Shown piece by piece: positions 9,466 through 20,871 of a stretch of 64,000 bases of DNA. Position 1 is the first letter of the stretch, and every line of letters starts with the position of its first letter. The notes under the pieces are model-generated. The model ran no database searches, was not told the DNA's origin, and was given only the letters and a program-made list of their open reading frames with translations. The stretch comes from Dermacentor variabilis (taxonomy: Eukaryota; Arthropoda; Arachnida; Ixodida; Ixodidae): positions 209,589,750 to 209,653,749 of the forward strand of contig NC_134570.1 of NCBI RefSeq assembly GCF_050947875.1, in the 5' to 3' direction. The translations under genes and the position numbers were made by a program.

Positions 9466-11860
9466 GTCTTCACGGCATTTTGCAAACTCACAACACCATC
9501 ACCTCAATATCCTCAAAGCAAGACACATTTCCCTATACAAGCTCCATTTCCCGGCGGATCTTCATAGGCGTTCGTTCCTTGCTCGATAAAAAACTAATCA
9601 CACTTCGTGTGAGCCGCGATCTTGAGCAACTGACAGAAGCATAGTACCGCAGAGGTACCGGCAGATAAGGCCGGGCCGGTGGAAGAAAGGTCCACCTCTG
9701 GGAGTGGATATATTCACTTCGCATTTACCGCCGTAACTCGGTTAATAAAAATAAGGACAAAGACTCTATGATTCCCCATCGTAGGTACACTGCACCGTGT
9801 GAACACCGAGGCATAAAAACTCTCAATGTACACAGTTGCAAATTATGTTTACCTTCTCCGCAAATGCAGGAGCGCGCAGCCGCAAGCATTCAACAATCGT
9901 GTGTAGATGATCGGCGTGAATATTTGCAAGACCTTTGTATGTTTACTGTTGCATTCCTCTTCAAAAAGTAATATTTCAGCAAGGAACTATCGAGGTCATG
10001 GTGTGTGTGACCTTACGCTTATTTCTGCTCATCTAAACCGTGATAAAAAAGACGTTTCTCCGGTAAAATAAGGCTGTTCCGAGTTGCTGCAAAAGTGAGC
10101 CTAAAAGTGATTAGCCCTTGTTTGTGCGCGCTTCCTCAGTTATCCCTGTTGTGAAAATAGTTTACAATTTCGCACGCTAAGAATTACTCTGCAAACAAGA
10201 TGCACAGCAAGAACTTTCGCGTCCGTACACTACTTTGGTCTCACCTAAGGCTAGCGCGCTATATATATGCGGGTCGTACTTTTCACAGTAACACAAGGTA
10301 TGAAGTATCCAAGGACACATAATTATTCTAGAGAAACGTACTGATGTCGACTTAAATCCAGGGATTGCACATAGCAGACCGACGCCGTATCCGCTAAGCC
10401 ACAGAGCAATCATGCTGCATCTCTTTTTTTGTTCGCATCTCTACATAAAATTTGTCACGAAACTTTATCTGATCGTACGACAGCCTTTGTTGACCAGTAT
10501 TTACGTGCACTTGAGGCATCAAGTGGCATTAGTGCAAGCACATTCATCATTAAGCATGTGATTCATGTTTCCTTCTATGTTAGCAGTCCAAATACTGATG
10601 CTTCATCACCCTACACCCCCCTCTAGCTCATTCTGCTCCTAATCTTATGTCCAAGCCGTCAAGCAAGCTAACATTATATAGCGAGATTTTTAAACGAATT
10701 CTCTAGTTATGCTTCAGTTTCGAGCCCAATTAGCCGTAGTTTGATATCTTGCAGTAGGCACTTTCGCACAACATGAAGGCATTTTTGTTAATTATAACTA
10801 GTCTTGATGATTTGGTGATGTAACAACAAATAAAATAAAATTGGAAAGAAATACTTACATTTCTCATCCCATTTACTTATATTTGTGCTTGTTGTACCAA
10901 AAAAGAAAAAGAAAGTTCAGTTGAAATTTAAATTAGATTGTTCTGAAAATTTTGATTTATTCTAAATAACTGTTGACGCACCTGGAAATTTTCTTTGTTC
11001 GTGCAAACTTTGCTTTTTCAATACATATATTACATTTTCAGCTTGGGCACTTTCGCTTCTTAATCCTTACCAAGCTAACTAAATTTACCTGCCACCCTTT
11101 AGTCATTTCCTCATAGCGTGAATACATTCGTCAATGCCTTTACTAGCAGCTCCCCTGCAATGTCCTCTGCGCCCCTGCCTTGTCAAAGGAACTAAGCGAA
11201 CATTTACCTAACCAATCCCCAAACTATTCTTCGCTTCTCGCTTGCTTCTAAGAAAATTCAACAAATGAATGCGCGGCAAGGTTGTGATTCTCAACCACCA
11301 GACTGTATTGCCCGGAAAACAAATGCAGGTTTGGAATTTGGTTTTCTATACTACAAAATTATTTTACCTTATTGAATTTAAAATAGGTGAGTAGTATAAA
11401 CTTGGGCTCGTGATTGACCGTAAAATCGAAGCATTTGTGGAACCGATATTTGGGCTATGACAATAAATTGAAGAGTCTAGATCTGCTCAGCCCGCTTCTG
11501 CAGGTTTCATTTAAGGCCGCGGGTCTGCAGTTTGGTGTAAAATAATAACAGTCGTATGCCTAGCTATGCTGCAGTGAACAAAAATATATTGTGCATTTTG
11601 GTCCCGTGAGGTTAACTGCTCAGAATGTCGCTGCACGTTCTTCTAGAACGCTCGTCTAGGACACATGTCTTTTGAACACGCACAGCCATAGCGTACTTAT
11701 TGCTACAGCTCAGCTCACTCACTGTGTACAGACTTTGCGTATTCCCAGCATGTATCAGAGGAAAATCGTAATGTGAAGCAATAGTTGAAACACGGGGACG
11801 CTGGTGACAGAACTTTTATTGATAGGTTGGGAAGCTAGCCAAGGAATAAATTTGTGTAAT
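9466..11860. other. No gene recognised
   Basis: AT-rich sequence with only short frames. A minus-strand stretch at about 10365-10415 (in element sense GTGGCTTAGCGGATACGGC...) resembles a decayed head of the tRNA-derived SINE seen intact at 47438. No element ends or coding motifs were found in the rest. Confidence 0.5.
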
Positions 11861-11862
11861 GA

Positions 11863-12900
11863 ATGAAGTGTGCGACACTGATGTTTGTATCTGTGAAGCT
11901 AAGAAGAAAAAGAAGTAAATATAAAGGCTCCGCGGCTGGGTGCAAGTGCAGCTCTTTCAGAAAAAACGAACCCCAAGAAGAGTGCCAAGCACGATATCAC
12001 GCTACGCAAGAAACAAATGAAAGGAAAATGAGCCAGTCAAGAAGTGTACGAAGCCCCAACCAAACAGTTTAGTAAAGACTTCAAGCTCGAAACAACCGCT
12101 CATCAAGCCATCACACCGGGCTCAAGAAGAAGAAGACAAAGTACGTTGTAGATTCTTTTGATTCTTTCCCAAATATCTCAGTTGTTTTCACGGAAATTAT
12201 TATTGTCTTCTAATTACATTCGCATCTTTGCCAATCCCCCATAAAGGTATGGCCCAGTGACTGAAGGCAAAGAAACAAGGCTGGTGTGGTTTGAGCAAGC
12301 CACGCAGGAAGAACGCCGGCTGCCGGCCTGGAATTTGAAGACGAGCCACCGAGTACCTGACCGAAGCCACCATGACTTCGACCATCCGGGGTCAGCACTC
12401 AAGGGCTGCCCTATGCCTTCCCGTCATCGGAACATACCCGCGCCCCCACCGCGAGGTCTGCGGACGCCTGTGCCCACAGGCGTAACTTGAACGGTCGGGC
12501 TACGCATGTGAGTTTACGTACGGTTGCCTGGCCAGGAAGTACTGCTCCCCGGCTACTTACATCCTCAAGGTTCCCGGTTCTGTGCCTTTTCCCTCCCGGC
12601 CAGCCGGAACTACCATGCTTCAGACATCTTCAAGACGTGTCTCTGCAGGTCTACTGCATTGGTGATCTCGTCAGCGTTTGGCCCACCGATTACGCGATAA
12701 TAATCTATTTATGAGTAGAGTGAACTGCATGCTCCCAATTATAGCTTTCTTACCGCCTTGAATTTCCCTCCTATGTTAATATTTCTTAGGCAAGGTGTAT
12801 TAGCGTTGTCTCTAAGACTTGCATGTCGTAGTTTTGTTTTTGTGTGTACTAAATGTTTTGTGTAGCACTGTTAGGAGCTTTGGCTTTAGTGGGTACTCAA
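11863..12900 (+). repeat. Unrecognised dispersed repeat, copy 1
   Basis: Scattered blocks match 14741-15640 in the same order and orientation: a run ending CGAAGCCCCA near 12050, CGACCATCCGGGG near 12380, GCCTATGCC near 12410, GGTCGGGCTAC near 12495, and TGAGTAG..TTAACTGCATGC near 12715. Between them the copies are diverged with indels. No transposase, RT or gag motif is visible, so the class of repeat is unknown. Both copies carry lysine/arginine-rich frames at the start. Confidence 0.55.
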
Positions 12901-14740
12901 AGATTTAGACTCAGTGAGCGGTTCACAATCTTTAAAAAAAAGTGCATTGCAATTTAGCGTCTGGGAAATTTCTAAGCGTCTGGAACGATCAACAAGCGTG
13001 AATTTCGGGAGTTCGGAGAGCGTAAGAGTCCGAGGGGTGCTGAAGTAAAGGCACGGGGCGCGGAACAAGGAGTTAGCTGGCGAAGCGAGCTGGCGAGCGT
13101 GAAACAAAAAAAGAAGCAGTTGGAACGTGAATTTGTAACACGAGAATTGTAAGTTGCTGGTGGGTGGAATAGTGGTGGAAGCTGATAGGACGATTATTGA
13201 GAAGGAGACTCGGGAGGCATTGAGAAGGAGACTCGGCATCTTGAGTCGTATGTAAGCTCCATTAAGCAATCTTTGGATGTGCGCACCAAAAGCACGCCTT
13301 GTCAGAACAAACCAGGGTCCCCCTTTAATTACGGCGTGAACCTCCGTCACAGTCTTTAATTAAATCTAGGCACTCATCAGCAGTGTGAAAAAAAAAGATG
13401 GACAGGAAACAGACAAGCATAGGTCCTGATACGAACTACAGGAAGACTGAGGATAGTTCAGGGTGAAGGAGGAGGCAAATTCTAACAAAACTTGGGCACG
13501 CCTGTGGACTGCTGCTCGTGAATGCACGATGAGTAAAGAGGCAGAGGTACCTCGGAAGAGCTCGGCAGAAAAAGCAATACCTTTTCGCATGGGCAGTAAT
13601 TTCGAGGTGTGCTAGACGAACAACTGGATGGGGTTGCCCATTGTTCTGGTATGTCGACTGTAGATATAGCTAGTGGTTTCGTCATATCTGAAAACCCCTC
13701 TGCAGGCTCACTTCACGAGATCGTGAATTTACCTGTCCTCGTGTTCGAAGACCACGTCAATGTGTTGTAAACAGGGGACCAGTACAGAGGTACACTCCAA
13801 ATAGACGAGAGTAGATTCAAAGTAACACGTAAGTGGCTTTCAAGACAAGTCGCCACGCTGGCGACTGACTACCCGCTTGTAATATAGTCGTGAAAAGTAT
13901 GCATAATTGTATGCTTTAAAAAATGCTGGACAAATCGCAGTGTGTCTTGCTGAAGCACACAACGCAGGGATGTCAGAAGCTAATGTCAGAAAAGGCAAAG
14001 GCAGCACATGCATTATACGGTCCTCATTGAAACATGAAGGAGATCCATCCTCACTGTCGTCACATGTCTCAGACCCGAGCTAGGTTCAAATGTCTCTTAC
14101 TGATTCTGTCGATGCATCAGAGCTACACGCCAGCATAACTGTGGAAAGCCATCAAAGCTTGTCGCCATCTCAAGAGCTGATTTGACATGCTGAGAACGTG
14201 CAATCGTGGTTCTTTTGAAGTGGTAATTTAGGGAATGTGATTTGCGCTTTTAGGTTAGGGACAGTAAATGAAAAATCTCCAGTGCGGTACATGGTGGTTG
14301 CTCTGCTCCTTGTTTTATGGCAATGATTCCTAGTTTGGGACGTGCAAATCGGCTATGTTCTGCAGTCTGGTTATGCGAAAGCACATACGTGCTTCTTTTC
14401 GACGGCGCATCAGAGCTGCTCGAGTGGTGCCCTATGCTGAGCACGTCAAACGTGTCATTCGTCTGATCAGGTATCAATGAACGTGAGAAACCTGATACAT
14501 AGCTGCTTCCCACCTAGTGGCCGTTTATCTTGAGCTACAGAAATTATTTCTTGTGAATTGGAAATTTGGTTTTGACTTGGGAGAGCTGCATAGTAGACGC
14601 AATGCAGACGTTTTCTAAAGCAAACGTATGTTTTCTTGTTGACTGATCGCACACCGAGCGGCAGTTTTTCGTTTGAAAGCAAAGTTTTTCGAGAAGAGAT
14701 TATTTCCAATGAGTGAAGCGCGCGGTAATGAGGTTAAGAG
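12901..14740. other. No gene recognised
   Basis: Frames of up to 154 codons on the minus strand (12886-13350) are low in conserved motifs and look like chance. No LTR, TIR or LINE signature was seen. Confidence 0.45.
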
Positions 14741-15640
14741 CAGTGCAGTGAAGAAGAAAAGGTAGTAATTAACGAAGCCTGCGCCCGTAGACGCAAATGC
14801 TATTTCGGAATAGACAATGAGGAAGACCGCCAAGCGCAAGATCACGCGGCGCAAGAAAAGGAGCCCCCCCCCCCCCAATAGGGGAAGTCGACGAAGCCCC
14901 ACCCAAACAAACAGCGAAATACACAAACTTCGACAGAGGCAATTGTGGAGGCGTACGAGGCCCCAGGACAAAAGGACAAATAACGTTGTAGAAGGGGGTC
15001 CAATTCCAGATATTGACGCGGGACGAAGGTCGGCAGCTGACGACGGGCTGTCGGTTACCAGACCAAAACCACCATGGCTTCGACCATCCGGGGCTAGCAT
15101 ACGTGGGCCGGCCTATGCCCTCTTGGGTTTCGCGACTTTACCGGGCCCCGTACTTCCATCATAAGGCTTGTGGACACCTGTTCCCGCAAGTGGAACATGG
15201 GTGGTCGGGCTACTAACCCTATCCTATGTACGGCTATCTGACCAGGACGTCCTAGTGTCTAGTCAGTTCAATCCACAACGTTTCTGGTGGGGCGCCTGCG
15301 TCATCTCGGTCAGCCAGAACAACCACACTCCAGCCATCTCCGATACGTCGCTCAACATGTCTACTGCATCGGAAAGCTCGTCGGCGCTGGCCTCATCGCC
15401 TCACCGGACCGGTTATCCATTGAAGAAGTATTTTTGAGTAGTTTTAACTGCATGCGTTGAAGTGCATTGTTCCGTACCGACTTGTGCCTCAGTGTTCTGG
15501 CAAGACGGGTTACAATTGGTGTGCTGTTGCCTGTCTGTTAGAGTTTGCTGTCGTAGTTTCATTTCCTCTGTGTGCTAAAGCCTGTGCGTGCCGGTGTTAA
15601 CAAACGGCTTCGTTCGTGATTGGGCACTCTAAGGTTGAGC
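14741..15640 (+). repeat. Unrecognised dispersed repeat, copy 2
   Basis: Second copy of the repeat at 11863-12900, in direct orientation. It contains a C-homopolymer at 14866-14876. The most similar part is the GCTTCGACCATCCGGGGCTAG block at 15079. Short frames exist on both strands but neither is shared intact between copies, which argues against a conserved protein. Confidence 0.55.
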
Positions 15641-15789
15641 CTCAGGGAACCTGCTCATACCTTGAAAAAAACCTGTATAAGATTTTGCAGGCCGGTATAT
15701 GGTTATTATATAATGTAATATTATTAGAAAAATAACAATATACGGCAATAAAGTAATAGAATAAAATATAATCATATTATGATACAACA
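15641..15789. other. AT-rich junction
   Basis: Very AT-rich sequence (runs of ATTATATAATGTAATATTATTAG type) separates the unrecognised repeat from the I-type LINE remnant. It could be the tail of either element. Confidence 0.4.
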
Positions 15790-16330
15790 ATGATTTAGTA
15801 AGACGATAGTATAGCGATAGATATTTGTTGATTAGCTTGTCAATAAGGCATGTGGAAGTGGAGTTCTATAGCCCCACGTGGATTGCCTTATATATGACGC
15901 GATGCTGGCTAGATTTGGTTCTAGTGCTGTCTAGATGGTGTTTAAGCAGGTTCCAGGTGCCATTGTTGCGCATCTGCCCGTTCGTGGCATTGCAGACATC
16001 GTCCCACTACTGCCACGAAAGCTTAGAGCAGTATTCCTCTGTTTCCTTAAGCTCCAAAATCTTTTTCTTTCGTAATCTGCGCTTAAGACGCTGTCCCTTC
16101 CACCTGGATATGAGTGACTGTTTAGCCTCGGGCATGTGGGCTAACAGGCTGCCTACGCTGTCCGTTGGCAGGTCTGTCTCTATTCCCGAGGTGACAGCTT
16201 TGATATCTACCTTGATCTGTTTCACCCATTGTTCTGGCGTGGGTATGTGTTGGACTTTGAGCCCATTTTCTGAATTTTGCCCAATCTACGGAAGTGTGAA
16301 CTTTAGGGATTCATGTGGCTAATGGGAAAG
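15790..16330 (-). pseudogene. I-type LINE remnant: region between endonuclease and RT
   Basis: On the minus strand, frames broken by stops contain a conserved-looking WDDVCNATNGQM followed by WNLLKHHLD. I recognise this as the region between the endonuclease and RT in I-clade LINEs. RT motifs themselves are not present, so the element is lost or cut at about 15790. It continues the endonuclease segment at 16360-16900. Confidence 0.55.
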
Positions 16331-16359
16331 TTAATTGGTTTATGCAGTGTTCACTGCCT

Positions 16360-16900
16360 AGATATTGGAGGAGATTACGCCAGTGGAATGCAGTGGCGTT
16401 CCTGACAATGAATAGGTTGGGCGTCGTGTCTCTGCATGTAGAGGTGGCTGTTCCAGTAAGGAATGCCGGGTCTGTGGCGACGGTAAGATCTAGTTAGGTT
16501 CCGTTTTGCCACAGATGCTTGAGCATTAAAGTCGCGGGTGACTACAAGCGGCTTATCACCTGTTTTGCTACACGCTTTTTTCAGGATTAGTTTGAATATC
16601 TGTGCGTAGTCTTTGGGGGCGCTGTAAATATTAGGAAAGTATGAGCCTTGCGGTTCCAATGAATTATTTTGGTCATGGTATGTTTCAGAGTGTTACTGGG
16701 TACCCTCAGGTAGTGTTGAATGTGGGTTAATTTGCTATTGATTAGCGTAGCTATCCCGTTACGACCACATGTTTCTGCTACGGCGCTATATCCTGTGAGT
16801 GTAGCGTTAGCCCTATTGATTTTCCGTAGGGGCATTACATGTGGTGCGTAACCTGTGGCGCGAATAAATTGCTGTAAGTGCGTATTTTTGCCCGGATATC
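16360..16900 (-). pseudogene. I-type LINE remnant: endonuclease domain
   Basis: This is the decayed apurinic/apyrimidinic-type endonuclease of ORF2, the enzyme that nicks the target for priming. Readable pieces are LQWNC near 16920, a VYSAPKDY-like stretch (NIYSAPKDYAQIF) and DFNAQ at 16500-16660. They match the RNQRS-to-GDFNA part of the I-clade endonuclease. Several frameshifts and stops separate them. It belongs to the same minus-strand LINE as the zinc-knuckle ORF1 at 17756-18150. Confidence 0.6.
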
Positions 16901-17177
16901 TGTTACAGTTCCATTGCCAGCCTCTTAATGGCCTCAGAGTGATTGGCCATCTTCTAGAATATGTGTGTCGTCACGTGCCAAAGGTTGAACCTGACGTATA
17001 TGGGTTGGGGCGATCTATTTGGAGCCACCGTATTCTAATAAGCCGAGATTTCTATTGATTCGCTGTTCGTTTCCATGGAGCGCAACCTTTGGTCCAGATA
17101 GGCGACTTTGCCGCGGATGTGTTCAATTTGCTGTATCATTTTATTGTGCCCTTCCATGAGTACGTTGAAGCTTTGAA

Positions 17178-18150
17178 CTACTTTGTCTCATGTATCTGTA
17201 TTATCTTTGCTCGCTTTGGCTGCCTTTGTGTGTGCTGTGTGGCCAAGCTCGCCTTCCTTTTAGCCGGCTTTGACGCTTGTTTGACTACCGGTATGTCCAT
17301 TGTTTCAATTTTTGAGTCGTTTGCTTTGGCTGGTGCGGCAGGGGAAGCTCGAAGTTGGTTAATTTCATCCGAGAAGCTAACGACCAATTTCCTGAATCCT
17401 AGATTGTCGTGTTGTAGTCTTCTGATTGTGTCGGAATTGTTATTAGGCTATGGTGGGGCGGCCGAACCTACTTCTTTCGCTCGCTGTGGTTGAAGTCGCT
17501 GGACCCAGGTTTGCTGCGGCTCCCCCCATCCTGGTTGGGCGCCACGTGGCCGTGTGGTCCGTCGGTGCATCCCCGGACGTCGAACAAAGTCCTGGTCTCG
17601 TACTTGTCCATGTTGGATCCTGGAGGTTGGCTCTGGGTTCTCCTGAATTGGCTGCGCGATCTTCCTGTATGGTCCTTGGATCTGCTTATTGATCTCGATC
17701 ATCCGCGGGCTACGTTGCCCCTGCTTGGCAGAGATAGGGTGAGTTCAGGGTAATGTTACTCATTCAGCCTGAATGTGCTCTGTTGGATTCCTTGATTAGA
17801 GGTCAACGTTGCTCTCTTCTCGATTCTACGTTTTCTAACGACGCAGGGAAGTTGGAAGCGTTGCCTGCATTCCTTGCCAGCCATATGTTCCTCTCCGCAT
17901 AGGGAGCATTGTGGAGTGGAGTTATGTGCAGCCAGGGTTATTGCTCTTTCATAGCCCGTGCAGAAGGGCTCGTATAGTGATGGGCAGACATCCACGCGAT
18001 GTCCCAGTTGTTCGCAGGCATAGAAATTATCTATCTGCTTGCGGTGTCGCGCGCAGCGTATCAAGGCGTTGCTATGTCCCATGTAGTATGGAACTTTAAA
18101 GTCGTCAACACCAATGACGACGTATTGGTCTCTTTAATGGCCCTTTTGTC
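17178..18150 (-). pseudogene. I-type LINE ORF1, C-terminal part with zinc knuckles
   Basis: The minus-strand frame at 17756-18082 has a gag-like cysteine pattern: FYACEQLGHRVDVC then CSLCGEEHMAGKEC, that is C-x2-x-L-G-H-x4-C type knuckles, followed by FQLPCVVRKRR. This is the nucleic-acid-binding end of I-clade ORF1. The upstream part (DDFKVPYYMGHS) reads to about 18150, where the CR1-like LINE begins. Proline/arginine-rich low-complexity frames at 17178-17702 form the tail. The rest of the ORF1 is at 25240-25559 and 38242-38620. Confidence 0.7.
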
Positions 18151-18740
18151 AGCAGCAGCGGCAGCAGCTTTATTTACCGACTCTGAACGGCATTTCTACT
18201 GCACTTTTGCAGGGCCAACAGAAGTGTCCGTCGATGCGCCAGTGATCAACTTCTGAACTGCTGACAAGACAGTACTTAACTGCGCCGATACGGTCCGAAC
18301 AGCTGCTTGCATCTCCGCAGCATCCTTCAAGGTATCGTGACATCTACGTGGCGAAGCATGTCGCCGCCAAGGGTATAAGAAGACGGAACCACCTTCGGGC
18401 AGACATTTTGGCATCAGCAGCGGCAGCAGCTTTATGAACTGACTCTGAACAGTATTTCTACTGCATTTCTGCGGGGCCAACAGAAGCGTGCGTCGATGCA
18501 CTAGTGATCAACTTCTGAACTGCTGAAAAGACGGAAGTTCACTGCGCGGATACTGTCCGAACAGCTGCTTGCGTCTGCGCAGCATCCTTCAAGGCGTCCT
18601 GACGTCAACGTGACGAAGCATGTCGCCGCCAAGGATCTCAGAAGACGGAACCACTTTGGGCAGGCATTTTGGCAGCAGCAGCGGCAGCAACTTTATCGAC
18701 CGACTCTGAACAGTATTTCTACTGCACTTTTGTAGGTCAG
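18150..18740 (+). repeat. Tandem ~261-bp units forming the CR1-like LINE leader
   Basis: The landmark CGGCAGCAGC/ACTTTAT starts at 18159, 18421 and 18682, giving periods of 262 and 261 bp over about 2.3 copies. Units share blocks such as CTGAACAGTATTTCTACTGCA, GCCAACAGAAG and GATCAACTTCTGAACTGCTGA. The array begins at the junction with the host LINE and ends just before ORF1, so it occupies the 5' UTR. Multi-unit 5' UTRs act as promoters in mouse L1; that role here is inferred. Confidence 0.7.
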
Positions 18741-18877
18741 TTGGAAATTTCCTTGAGTTATTTTTGCTTCACTTAGTTACGTTTACTGCTGCTGCTGCCG
18801 CTGCCCTGTTTTTTTTCTTCTCACTGTGCGTTCCTAAAAAAACGCGTGTGTGAACTTGTGTCCTACCTTACGTTGTC

Positions 18878-19708
18878 ATGGCTCCGCAAGTGCGTCCGGC
18901 CTGCAATAAGGATTGTCCAGATGAGTAGGGTTTTGCGCGTGTGGGTTGTACGTACGTATATCACTTCGGAAAGGGTTCAGGAGTTGCAGAATCGACATTC
19001 AGGTCAAAAGGCGAAACATTGTGTAAAGCTTGGTGCTGTCCAACATGTCGGACCGCAAGCACAAAGAGCCACCAGAGTGGCAGGTCGAACACTGAACAGA
19101 ACACTGATTATGCCAGCTTGACATTGAGCATAAATTACAAGCTAGCCCAGCTAATGACATTAAAAAGCACAGTGGAGAGCATCGAACAGTTGGTGCAGAC
19201 AATGTCTGATAAGTACGGCACAATTCTTCAGCACATTACCCGCCAAGATAAGGACATAACCGAGCTAAGGAAACGAGTGGACGTCATTGAGAGTAAAAAA
19301 CGTTCACTTGACTCTGAGCAGATAACAATGGATATCAATGACATGGAGTGGCAAAGCTGGAAACTAAACCTTGAATTATATGGCATTCCCGAAAGTAAGA
19401 ATGAGGACCTCCTATCGAAGTTAAATGCAGTTACAAGCAGGGTTAACCTTCCCGTGCTAACTATGAACGATGTGGCTGCTGTGCATCGGCTGCCAGCGCC
19501 TAAACATAAGGTTCCGGCGATTATTGTCCGGTTTGCAAGACAGTCACAGAAAGATCTGTTCTTGAACAAGAAGGGAGAACTGAATCAACTGAAAACAAAC
19601 GGTTTTATGCTCGAGAGTTTGATACAGAGGAACAAGGAGTTGCTCAAAGATGCAAAGAACTGGGCGAAAAACAACAACTTTAAGTATGTGTGGCACAGAA
19701 ATGGGTGA
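18878..19708 (+). pseudogene. CR1-like LINE ORF1 with PHD-like finger and coiled coil
   Basis: RNA-binding ORF1 protein of the LINE. An ATG at 18878 opens a frame with CNKDC, which is broken by a frameshift. The frame from 18941 supplies GCTYVYHF and WCCPTC. Together these give the Cys/His spacing of a PHD-type finger, known in CR1 ORF1. A long heptad-like region follows (SIEQLVQTMSDKYGTILQ...ITELRKRVDVIE), then an RNA-binding-like part (LELYGIPES, VAAVHRLP, VRFARQSQKDLF) and the conserved ending NNFKYVWHRNG. The same ending (NNFRLVWHAIGK) occurs in the copy at 40435. Inactive here because of the frameshift. Confidence 0.65.
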
Positions 19709-19799
19709 AATATTGTGAGACAGCGTGACGGAACAAACGCAGTTAACATTGCTTGCACAGCAGATTTGAATGATATAGTATAGTTTCCTTCCTCAGTCC

Positions 19800-20625
19800 T
19801 TGATCGTCAGTTTTTCACAAGCGACAACGCAAGGTGCACTTTCGTCGTTGCACGTGGCGGTAAGTGCGTCTTGTTGTCTAATGCCACGTGATTTTTTGGA
19901 TGTTTCTAAATCTCAGACATTACAATCTTTCAGTGTGTCTAATTTAAATGCTCAGTCTGCGGTATCTAAGATAGCTGATCTCGAGTTGCTTTTTACACAA
20001 ATGGGTTTTGCTTTTGATGTGGTAATGTTGACTGAAACCTGGTATGGTGATCATGGCAGTATACTCAAGCTTCCTTTGTATGACAGATTTGTTTTAAGTC
20101 GCACGAATAGTCGCGTAGGTGGCGTACTATTGATTGGAAAAAAGCACTTTCAGTGGGATGTGTTACCTGAATTTTCTGTTATCAACCCTGATGAAAAAAT
20201 TCTATGGCTTGTTATCGAAAAGAAGGTTCTGGCGGTCATATATCGGCCCCCAAACGGAAATTTGAAACCATTCTTTCCTTTTGGTGACTTTCTTTTTGTC
20301 CTTCATAAGTGCAAAAAAATACGATGTCATTTTAGGAAGTGATTTTAATATTAACCTTCTTGCAGATAACCCCACAACAAAAGGATTCGAAAATCTGTTG
20401 AATTCTTCTGCCCTCTTAAACGTCATATGCGATCCTAGACGTGTTAAATTGCAGACTGATTCACTACTTGATCTACTTATAACCAATATGCACATGCCTA
20501 TTCTGAAAGCAGATGTAATAAATACTGATATCAGTGACCACCGCGGCGTTTTGATGTGTGTTAGGAAAAGCAAATTTCCTAATGCAAAAAAGATGCCAAA
20601 GTTATACCAAGATATGTCGAATTAA
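19800..20625 (+). pseudogene. CR1-like LINE ORF2, endonuclease domain
   Basis: Target-nicking APE-type endonuclease. The first frame has SNLNAQSA, MLTETWYG and GGVLL with AVIYRPPN. A second overlapping frame (20281-20625) has GSDFNINLL and a TDISDHRGV ending, the catalytic SDH. A frameshift near 20280-20330 separates the halves. Spacing and motif order match CR1/Jockey-group LINEs. Confidence 0.75.
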
Positions 20626-20871
20626 AACCTGAAACAATTTCAAAGAGAAAGTTAATAATAACGACTGGAGTAATGTTCTTAAAGAAACGAGCGCCGAAAG
20701 TGCTTATGCTTTGTTTTTAACGGCTTGCTTGTGTATGTGCAACGAGTGCTTCCCTTAGAAACATGCACAGGAACGAAGGAACATTAGGAAGTCATGGATC
20801 ACACCTGAATTACTGAAGAAAAGTTATACAAAGGATAGGCTATAGAAGTTTGAAAAAACTGACGACCTTAG

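Noticed and set aside
12886..13350. 154-codon minus-strand frame as a gene
   Set aside because: No motif, no start context or splice signals, and low-complexity composition; probably chance.
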